Below are positions 55,991-64,000 of a stretch of 64,000 bases of DNA, one piece after another (positions within the stretch are counted from its first letter, which is position 1; every line of letters begins with the position of its first letter). A model generated the notes under the pieces. It saw nothing but the letters and a program-made list of their open reading frames with translations, was not told the DNA's origin and made no database searches. The translations under genes were made by a program, and so were the position numbers. Source of the stretch: Schistocephalus solidus (taxonomy: Eukaryota; Platyhelminthes; Cestoda; Diphyllobothriidea; Diphyllobothriidae); the NCBI GenBank assembly GCA_017591395.1, contig WEDG01004481.1, forward strand, positions 62,001-126,000. Direction: 5' to 3'.

Positions 55991-57719
55991 CGTACCCACG
56001 CACTTGGCTGGCCTTTCGACCACGGCGCTCTCCGAAACCACGCCTCCTCCCTCCTTTTCTTCACTTCTGGTTCCATAACACTCGGTTGGAAGGAATTTGA
56101 TTATCCTCTCACCTGAAAATCTTCGTAACTTTCAGTTCACTTTCTCTAAACCGTTTTCAATTCTAAAATCTTTCTTAATATCTGTATTTTCGGTACTGTT
56201 TTTGCTTTCATCGTTGCGTCGTAGCACATCGAAATTGTCCAGGCTTTTATGTTAGAGTAGTTTCAACTGAAGGATTTTCAAAGGTGATCGTTCCGCCTGC
56301 CTGTTAAAACCTCTGCCAGTTTGTTGATCGAGACTATCCCTCCCACAGTAGTCTCCGCCCGCTTACTAGCCGTGGTATGTGTTTTTATTGGACATCCATC
56401 AGCTGTGCATAGTTGAACATACTGGAATCTGAAAGAATCTTCTTCATTTTTTTCATGGTAACTTTTACTCTTTTCAATAAATCACTCCCATCCGAATTTA
56501 GTTTACACCGAAACGACAAATGTCAGTTGATGAGGTGAGCCTTTTTGTCATTCTTTCACCTCGCTGCAACTTTTCTTTTGGCAGTAACATTTAAACACCT
56601 CGGTAGTCTTGGAATTTTTTAAACAACCCATTGAGCATTCGGCATCCTTGAAATGCCGAATCGAACTTTTCGCACTAAATCTACCACCTGCCTTTTAAGA
56701 GGGCTGGCTGGAAAAGTACTGCGGAGCTCATTTTTTCCTTTTGGATCCCTTCTGCCTCTTTATGCACCGCGCTTTCACTGTGAACATATTCGGTTTCTTT
56801 CCATTGGCGTCAGCCTCTCGTTAACACTGCGGCTATCTTTACCGGGGTCCTTAACCACGTCATCATTCTGTTTTTTGCAATCCCTGTGTACTTCTGTCCT
56901 ATTAAAAACATCCGCGTTTATAAAACTGCACTTCACTCTTTTCACGATTATTGTGTCCTTGAAAACTTTTTATTCTTACTATAACTGGCCCACGACAGTG
57001 ATGCCATTAACAAATCTTTTCCTCAATATTGCTGGCTAGATCTCCCTTTGGATACTAGTAAATAGCGTGAACCGACGCCTGAAGCAGTGAATTCTTCCCA
57101 GTAGTCGCTGTGGTTTCCAAAAAAACCGCAGAACCATTGATAGCTTCTGCCATGTTGTCGTAGATCTCAATAGAGCCTTCAAAATCGGGAACCTAGACGC
57201 TTATTGAGAGTCCTGAAGATACTTAGATATCCCTAGCGCATCAAGATTGACCGGGGTGTAAGCAAGCAGGTTATTTTTAGCAACCCAGGCGTTTTATCGA
57301 TTGAAAGAATTCAGAGTTGGAAATCTGTCTGTTTTGATGCTCTCAAACGCAGTCATAACGTCTACTGGCAATCCTTTGTTTGTACATCCTGGCAACATAA
57401 TATTTACTTAAAATCTTCCTTTTATGTTTTCAAGTCGCTCAAAGTCTTCCTTTAGTGGTTAACAGCTTTGGTCCATTCCTTGTTTTGGGTTTGCGAGTTA
57501 TTAGCAATCTTTCGTAAATTTCGGCACTTTAAATGAGATAGGTCACGTATTGAACATCCAGATAGCTCCATGGTATCATGAGATAACGCATGGTGGACAT
57601 CAGATCCACGTGGAAGGGTCTCGCATCAATACGCTGAAAATGAACATCATGCACCAACCTACGCCAGCTCTTGAATACACCGAGTCCACGGTTACCTTCC
57701 GTGGTAGTCACCTGCAGAG
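55991..57719. other. DEPDC5 intron with second copy of the 60-base duplication
   Basis: Positions 56318-56380 repeat 54105-54172. An open frame at 56653-57039 has hydrophobic stretches but no domain or splice evidence. Nothing else is recognised. Confidence 0.4.
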
Positions 57720-58860
57720 GTAGGCAGCTTCTCCTACCTTGGCTTCACCGTCTCAGAGAACAGCGAAGCTGATGAGGAGGTTGCATCCGGGATCTACAAA
57801 ATCAGTCGGTCCTTGACAGGCTGCAACACTGTTGGGAATTGTCGTAGCATCCTTTGCGATATAAAACTTGGTGAGTGCACTGTTGTCGCCCTGACAGCTG
57901 TCCTGTATGGTGCAGAGACCTCGACAATCAACCAAGGCCAGACGAGGAGCCTCATACACTTGCACCTAAGCTGTCTCAAAACTGTTATTAAGGTTGAAGT
58001 GAGCCGATCTCAGACATGCAGGAGCTGGAGTCGACTGGAATTTCTGACACGTTTAGGGAGCTCCAACTATGATACAGCAGCCATATCGGGAAAACTTCTT
58101 ACGAAACGACTCTTCTACGGGCTCCAACAAAGGAGGCGGACGAAAATGTTGCTCCAAGGACACAGTTGGGACCTCTCAAGTCTCATCAAGTTAGACACAT
58201 ATGAACTGCTTGCTCAGAGCCCACGGGCATAGCAAAGGGTTGCTTTTTTCAAGTCAAGTGAATAAAGCGGGCCAGGACGAGGCCACATGCGCGAATGACT
58301 GAATTTTTGCGGACCCACATTCGATCCATGTGCATATGTATCCATTGTTAATGCGCGTTCATTACTTGGATTTGACTTTTTGTATGCCTTCAAACTCGTC
58401 TGTGTCAACACTACCAGCCAACCCCTTACGTATGTAAACATCATCATTTGGGGACACCCGCTCCCCTGTCCTCATTACAACAGCGTTCTGATCCCGTTCG
58501 GCCCTGGTGGAACGGCTTCGTAGCTGCTGAAACGGGCCCGCCGCATCGATGAAGACAAAGTGTCGATTTCCTGACACTGTTACCGCCCAGTCGGATTGCT
58601 CATCGGCCTGGTCTGTCACCTACAACCGAATCGCAGTGCGACTGCTGCACAACCTCCTTGAGATCCGTCCAGCCCCCATCAGGTACGCCTGCCTTGGACA
58701 CACTGTGGCCGCACATTCCGACACCGCCTGGGCCTGCTCGATAATGTACGCATACGCAACGGTGATAGCTTACCTATCAGCCCTCAATGGACTTCGCACC
58801 GTTTGCACACACGCAGTCACCGAATGATCCCAGCCAGTCACATGCGCACAGCAGTAAGTC
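57720..58860 (+). pseudogene. LINE relic with RT connector and decayed zinc-finger tail (sense to DEPDC5)
   Basis: The + frame 57813-58232 gives TAVLYGAETSTINQGQTRSL, LHLSCLKTVIKV and LTKRLFYGLQQRRR. These parallel [30 protein letters not shown] and KRLFYGN of the 47987-51800 LINE at low identity. Further along, near 58690-58750, WTHCGRTFRHRLGLLDNVRI resembles CPHCPRAFTHRMGLFGHLRI, a finger that has lost its first Cys and its last His. It is older and more diverged than the other copies. It shows that the RT and finger parts were already linked in an older lineage. Confidence 0.65.
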
Positions 58861-59648
58861 CTTCAGATGGTGTTCTCGTGAACGGAGCTTCGGCGACCCT
58901 CTGAATAAAGCCCCCTATGAGGGGCTGGCCGTGTGTGTGGCACTCGTTACGAGGCTGTTTATCTTGACCACCGCATCCACGCTCACCTCCGGTCATCTTG
59001 ATTTTATCTTACCATCTCTATGTGATGAATGTGGGAAGAGAGACGGTAGGGTATATGCAGTGACATTTCGGTTCACTGCAAACTCATTCCATTTCGTTTT
59101 GGTAACAGGGAGGTAGTAATGGAGGCATCGGAAGTAGAGATTATTGTCTAACCCTGCTTCCCTGCATCCGATTTCGACTGGACGTTGATAACGCAGACCT
59201 GAAACGCTATTTATTAATTTACTCCATGTTTGAGGACGTAGTCCAACAAATGTCTATCGAAACTGCCTTTCTGGACCATTTTCAGTTTTGAACGTAGGCT
59301 GTTTCTTTCGACTCTGTTATGGCGTCTTTAATCGCTCTAGCACTCTGAATTTGAGGTTCTGAACCGGTAAGTCATGAAAGCTAACACGTGACTCAGGACT
59401 CGGGGTAATTGCATTTTTCTTCTTACGGTGTGATGGTTTCCTTTGAATCCGGACCATATCCTTACAAGTGCCTCTCACTTTTCAGTTCAGATGCCCATTT
59501 ACGTCTAACATATCATCTTTATGCTCTCATTACTTGCCTGCCACGCATGCTTTATGGCTTTTCTTCCCGCGTCCATGCCTTCCTCCCCACTCCTCTCTGT
59601 GACTATTTACATTCTGCTTCATGTGTATCCACCGCTTCCTTTATGCAG
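58861..59648. other. DEPDC5 intron, unassigned
   Basis: A trace of Rep-3 wording (cacctccggtcatcttgat) occurs near 58984. No exon is supported before the acceptor at 59648. Confidence 0.35.
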
Positions 59649-60100
59649 CACTTTTCAGAGAAATCGGATCCTCCGCGGACACGGCATGACTCTGCATCTG
59701 CTGGAGTAAGCGCCCATCCCGGCGAGGGGATCAACGCCGCTGGCATTACCATCGCCACTAGCACTAATCCGACGCTCCTTTCATCGGCCCGACTGCAGCG
59801 TCTTCTCGGTCCCCTTGCACCTGCTTCCTCCAATTTGTTAACCCCTCCCGAACCAACTTCTAGCACAGCTGCTAGTTTGCTCTCGGAGTCAGTAGTGCCG
59901 GATGCAGTCGTTGTCCGCGGTGCCACGGAGACACCGCCCGCCTCCTTGCCGCAGTTTGTATCCCACCACCACTCAAGTAGTGGCGGTTCCCAGAGCAGCC
60001 TTGGTTCCGTCTCGTTTCTGTCCAATCAGAGCACTGCGCAGACACTCCTCTCTACCACCTCAGCTCACGGTCGTCTCATGATGGCTATCCTGGATCCCGA
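59649..60100 (+). CDS. DEPDC5: DEPDC5/Iml1 exon (Ser/Thr-rich linker before DEP)
   Basis: It follows the acceptor ccgcttcctttatgcag and runs in phase 0 for 150 codons to LMMAILDP plus two bases, before a donor GA|GTAGGA (60101). Most of it is low-complexity Ser/Thr/Ala/Pro linker (PPEPTSSTAASLLSESVVPD, HHHSSSGGSQSSLGSV). The end HGRLMMAILDP joins ETG from the next exon and aligns with the human EILEAMKHPSTG, which sits just before the DEP domain. Without splicing, the frame would stop one codon later, which explains why it looks like a C-terminus. Confidence 0.8.
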
Positions 60101-60382
60101 GTAGGAATCCTCTTTCCCTTTTCCCCAAGTTGTGGTTCTATAAATTTTCACTACTGCATGTTCGGGTGCCCCCATGCAATATTTTGCCTTTTAAAGAGGA
60201 GGGTAACTTTTGCCTAAATTGCCCGATGGAGTGCGAATACATAGCTGCTAAAATATCTAAATACTATAGCAGCCAGTTTAAGCTTTGTAAGCCGTCTGGA
60301 GCAATGTTGTTTGAAATATGTGTATTCAATTCTCAAATATCATATGCTGTCTTTGTTTTCACCTCGGGTTGCCATATTTTAG

Positions 60383-60515
60383 GACTGGTATTCCATTTGT
60401 GACTGGTACCCCAGCCTTTCCAAAACACACCTTCTGCTCGTATGACCTCGTGCAGTGGCTTCAAAGACGTCTGGCGGACGTTGCTTCCGTCAATGCAGCT
60501 GTGGCTTTTGCTCAG
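60383..60515 (+). CDS. DEPDC5: DEPDC5/Iml1 exon (DEP domain, first half)
   Basis: The acceptor gttgccatattttag at 60382 is followed by one base that completes Glu from the previous exon, then TGIPFVTGTPAFP, HTFCSYDLVQWLQRRLADVA and SVNAAVAFAQ, ending at CAG|GTATCT in phase 0. DEP domains share this pattern (small residues, DLVxWL, then an EAVxxxQ helix). The DEPDC5 version reads YCFISAEVVHWLVNHVEGI and AMAIDIMQ in human (from memory). DEP domains mediate membrane or protein contacts; in DEPDC5 it belongs to the GATOR1 structural core. Confidence 0.9.
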
Positions 60516-61065
<550 letters not shown>

Positions 61066-61080
61066 TATATATATATATAT
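61066..61080. repeat. Short (AT)n between palindrome and Penelope relic
   Basis: About nine AT units follow the right arm. On the minus strand the Penelope frame runs into them just after VVYKI. Confidence 0.85.
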
Positions 61081-61089
61081 CTTGTATAC

Positions 61090-62005
61090 GACTTATTTTC
61101 TATCTAAATAGCCAACCCTATCCTTAGGGTGTACAAGCTGATTTCGTAGTGTAGTCGCTGGTTTGTGTGCCACTTGGCTTTGATATTTCCGCAGGTGCCT
61201 TTCAACAAGTTCAGACACATTCTTGATGTACGGAAGTGTTCGCCAGTTCTTTGATTTTGGCGCTTGACCGGAACGATCTAGTTCCATGTCTTTTCCTTTT
61301 TCTGTTAACTTCTGTCGTCTCATGCATCGACGTATAAATTCTCTTGGATAACCATTTCTGCAAAATTGTTTGAACAAATAACAGAGTTTTTTTTGGTAGA
61401 GTTCATTAACAGAACAGTGCGTTTTAGCTCTATTGAGTAGGCTGTTAACAGTACTCCGCTTGTAAGCAATAGGGTGGTTGCTCTGGTAATGCAGGATAGT
61501 TTTCGCATAAGCTTCCTTGCGGTAAACCGATGTTTGAAATGTCCCGTCAGTCTTTCGCTGTACGAGGACGTCAAGAAATGGGAGTTTACTGTCAACCTCT
61601 CTTTCGAGCGTGAAGGTGATACCTGGTAACGTTGAGTTTATAATGCTATGCAGCCTTTTTAGTTGATCTTTTTTAACGATAAAAAACGTATCATCCACGT
61701 AGCGTACCCATAATTCGGGGTTAACTAGTGGTAAGGCTGTAGCTTTTAATTTTTGGTAGTTACTTCAACCAAGAAGCCGGAGATGGGTGAACCCATAGGG
61801 GCTCCCTTTAGCTGTTTGTAGTATCCTTGTGAGAAGGAAAAAATCGTTTCCAGGCATAGATCCAAGAGTTCCAGTAAGGCAGATACAGAAACATCCATGT
61901 CATAAGACTGCAGTAATTCTTCTGTGTATTGCCTTGCCAAATCTATTGGTATGGATGTGAAAAGAGAGACAACATCGAAGGAAAACATTATTTCATCTTC
62001 TGAAA
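61090..62005 (-). pseudogene. Penelope-like element, truncated at both ends
   Basis: The minus strand frame 61988-61746 has FSFDVVSLFTSIPIDLARQY and GAPMGSPISGFLVEV. After a shift at about 61745, the frame to 61093 has WVRYVDDTFFIVKK, KLPFLDVLVQRKTDG, YQSNHPIAYKRSTVNSLLNR and ends GYLDRK-stop. Immediately past the stop the other words are VVYKI, the usual start of the GIY-YIG domain, where an AT repeat takes over. The 5' end is cut at the Rep-2 insertion near 62008. It belongs to a different lineage from the 44725-47070 element. Antisense to DEPDC5. Confidence 0.85.
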
Positions 62006-62007
62006 TC

Positions 62008-62200
62008 TTGGGTCCTCGCTCAATGGTAGAGCGTTCGACTCAATTACCAAAGGTCGCGGGTTTGAATCCCAGGTGTGCCACACTTGGGATTGGGTATGAC
62101 TGGCTGATGACGGCTAATAAGCCAGAAATGGCCATTCCGGTCTCCCTTGTCTTTGTCGGTTCCACTTTATCAACATATGCTACACTTCGCTATGCGACCG
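62008..62200 (+). repeat. Rep-2 tRNA-derived SINE, plus orientation
   Basis: It starts with a tRNA-like head (gggtcctcgctcaatggtag ... cgcgggtttgaatcccaggt) with a near-consensus box B, and continues with the shared tail (gatgacggctaataagccag, then aaatggccattccggtctcc, then cttgtctttgtcggttc). It sits at the 5' break of the Penelope relic, so it either inserted there or the relic was cut by the same event. Confidence 0.75.
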
Positions 62201-62540
62201 CCTGCGAGGGCTCTAGTCTGAGCTCCGGGGCACAACGGAACATGCATGTTCCTTAAGCAGATCGGTAAGCCAAACACTATCATATATATACATATATATT
62301 AAGCAGTAAGCTACAAATATATTGGTTAATTTACTAATCAGTATTGAGTGACCTTTAGGTGAAACTGGGTCGTCAGTGCTTACGACACCTCATCCTCAAA
62401 TTAACTACACAACCTCTAAATTAATTAGAAGTCCGATTTTCTGTCGTTAAAAGTCTTTTAGGGTTTTATGTTTACGTAACTGTAGCCTGGAGATGGTAAA
62501 TGCTGTCCTTTAATCTTATCAGTATTTTGCTTCCCTATAG
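62201..62540. other. Intron remainder before DEPDC5 DEP exon 2
   Basis: A small TATATATACATATATAT run lies at 62280-62300. Then comes unassigned sequence up to the acceptor cagtattttgcttccctatag. Confidence 0.45.
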
Positions 62541-62679
62541 AGCCTGCTGGACGCCAAGCTGATATGTCACGCCTCAGGTAACCCGCAGCATCGCTTTCTT
62601 TTCGGGTTCTTCTTCTACACACTCCTTGTGGAATTTGTTCCCGTCGGCAACCTTTCCGATCTACATGAACCACCACATG
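62541..62679 (+). CDS. DEPDC5: DEPDC5/Iml1 exon (DEP domain, second half)
   Basis: The acceptor ttgcttccctatag (62540) is followed in phase 0 by SLLDAKLICHASGNPQHRFL and FGFFFYTLLVEFVPV. It ends at ATG|GTACGC after 46 codons plus one base. Human DEPDC5 has [20 protein letters not shown] followed by YGFYFYKIV directly after the segment encoded by the previous exon (from memory). The HASG and GFFFY matches and the phase-0 junction to 60515 make this the strongest confirmation of the gene identity together with 41670-41752. The C-terminal domain must lie beyond the window. Confidence 0.95.
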
Positions 62680-62957
62680 GTACGCGTATTTTGATCCTTG
62701 ATTGCTATACGACTTACCCCCTCCCATGATGGCCTTGTAGTTGGTTGCGTGTTCGTGATCTTTGCCGTGCGTATAGAACTCGTTGGCTTCGGGAAATTAA
62801 TAGATCGGTGTGCGCCCATGCCTGCTTGAACAGTACTCTATCTCTCCGGTTACCACTTTTGATCGTTTTCTTCTTTTCCCACAAAATTTTGGTTTGGTTG
62901 ATGTTTTTGTGCACTTCGGTTTCTACCTGGCTGCCGGACCTCATGTTCGCGCCGTAG

Positions 62958-63090
62958 CTATTGCTGAAAAATATGCCATACGGCTGCCAAGCTTGATTTG
63001 TTCACTGGAGGAAGATCAACGTACACGAAGACGAGGGCTTCTTCCGGAGCCACTGGTGATGCAGTCAAATTTTACGGCATTCTCACTCCC
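62958..63090 (+). CDS. DEPDC5: Possible next DEPDC5 exon
   Basis: An AG at 62956-62957 followed by two bases would complete the split codon left at 62679 (as Ala). The frame then reads IAEKYAIRLPSLICSLEEDQ, RTRRRGLLPEPL and NFTAFSLP to a good donor CCC|GTGAGA, leaving in phase 2. The corresponding human segment is poorly conserved, so similarity cannot decide. The acceptor has a weak pyrimidine tract. Phase and donor are the support. Confidence 0.35.
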
Positions 63091-63262
63091 GTGAGATGCG
63101 AGATTCTTCTCTTTTGTGAGGCCTGTTTGTTGTAAAGCTAGGGACCAGCACGTACAGTAGATTTCCTATCTTCTGACATATCCATCGAATTTGTGAAATC
63201 TGTTTTTCTTTCGAACAAATTACTTAAGTAGGATTGTTATACTGATTACATTGAAGCCTAAT

Positions 63263-64000
63263 CCCAAGATATTTCAGTCACAGTAGGATGCCAGCCTTTG
63301 AAAAAGCTTCTTTCTGACCGACTGCAAAAATTATACTTGGTAAAAAATGGCTACTTAAGTAGCATATATTTTTCTCACTTATTAATTCAAATGTACTTTA
63401 TATAATACGTGCACAAAATTGTACTTTCTTATACTCGTTTGGTAGAAAATTGCGTCTTATTCAAATTAATACTCGGAGAAAGGGCAACCTTTGGTTTTAA
63501 AAAGTTTCTAAATTGCCAAACAATGTTGAACCCTACCGGCCGTTACACTTGCATTCAAGGTTTCCAAACCACATGCTGTATACATTCTATGCAAAAAAAT
63601 CACGCATTTATCTACGCTATGAGGAAGAGATTTAATATTTCTCATAAAATTTTGCAATAGATGTGGATCATGTTACATGCATTGCAGACAACATCAATAA
63701 CTTGACAGATACGATGCATTATGAATGAACATTTCTCGGTTTTACGAAGTCTCATAATTAGAAACGTTTGTGAAACTGAAAGCTTCGTTTGCTTCAAGTA
63801 TAAAACTTGAAGAAGACGCAATTTGCTACCAAACAATTCTAATAAAGAATATTTTTGTGCATGTTTATATAAAATATTCAGATTTCTAAGGAAATTTAAA
63901 ATCCTTGGGAATCATACATACTACTTAAGTAGCCATTTCTTGCAGAGCATAATTTTTGCAGGCGGTCAGAAAGAAGCTCGTTCAAAAGCCGACACCCTAG
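63263..64000. mobile_element. Rep-5 AT-rich terminal-inverted-repeat element, cut by the window end
   Basis: The left arm from 63263 (cccaagatatttcagtcaca, gtaggatgccagcctttg, gcaaaaattatacttggtaa, ggctacttaagtag) pairs with the right arm at about 63865-64000 (ctacttaagtagcc, gcataatttttgcaggcggt, ttcaaaagccgacaccctag). The last bases of the right arm lie outside. The interior matches the 32630-33402 element in inverted orientation. No protein-coding capacity. It probably sits in the next DEPDC5 intron. Confidence 0.8.

Overview
This window looks like nuclear DNA from a parasitic flatworm, most probably a tapeworm. A diphyllobothriid such as Schistocephalus, Spirometra or Dibothriocephalus is my best guess. 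The evidence is short exons with GT..AG introns of about 190 bp to more than 13 kb, low gene density, many interspersed repeats, and a LINE whose reverse transcriptase ends in C2H2 zinc fingers, a layout I remember from that tapeworm group. There is no bacterial gene organisation, operon, rRNA gene or CRISPR array. The species is an inference from memory and could not be searched.

Genes. A leucine-rich-repeat membrane protein lies at about 750-3100 (+); its reading frame changes twice. The main gene is an ortholog of DEPDC5/Iml1, the large subunit of the GATOR1 complex that restrains mTORC1 when amino acids are scarce. It was assembled from short exons on the + strand: 24553-24644, 27757-27940, 41670-41752, 42414-42564, 59649-60100, 60383-60515 and 62541-62679, with a possible further exon at 62958-63090. 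Protein similarity and intron phase agree at every directly testable junction. The exons cover the SHEN region and the DEP domain. The N-terminal part was not found and the C-terminal end lies beyond the window. A small two-exon gene of unknown function (30586-31173, +) sits inside the 13.7-kb DEPDC5 intron. A three-exon open chain at 6798-7594 is a weaker candidate.

Mobile DNA. The DEPDC5 introns are full of elements. They include a nearly full-length Penelope-like element with a GIY-YIG domain (44725-47070, -), a nearly full-length but frame-broken LINE with endonuclease, RT and zinc fingers (47987-51800, -), a truncated Penelope relic (61090-62005, -) and several LINE scraps. All but one of these lie antisense to DEPDC5. 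Five dispersed repeat families recur. Rep-1 is a tRNA-like unit of about 305 bp, present as a four-unit tandem array at 17365-18649 and as scattered single copies. Rep-2 is a tRNA-Arg-like SINE. Rep-3 is a repeat of about 350-400 bp with a longer form. Rep-4 is a terminal-inverted-repeat element with a telomere-like (TTAGGG-like) interior. Rep-5 is an AT-rich terminal-inverted-repeat element of about 770 bp.

Region by region: 1-3.1 kb holds the LRR gene; 3.1-24.5 kb is mostly unassigned sequence with Rep-1 and Rep-4; 24.5-42.6 kb holds the DEPDC5 SHEN exons and the nested gene; 42.6-59.6 kb is a transposon-rich intron; 59.6-63.1 kb holds the DEP-domain exons; 63.26 kb to the end is a Rep-5 element cut by the window edge.
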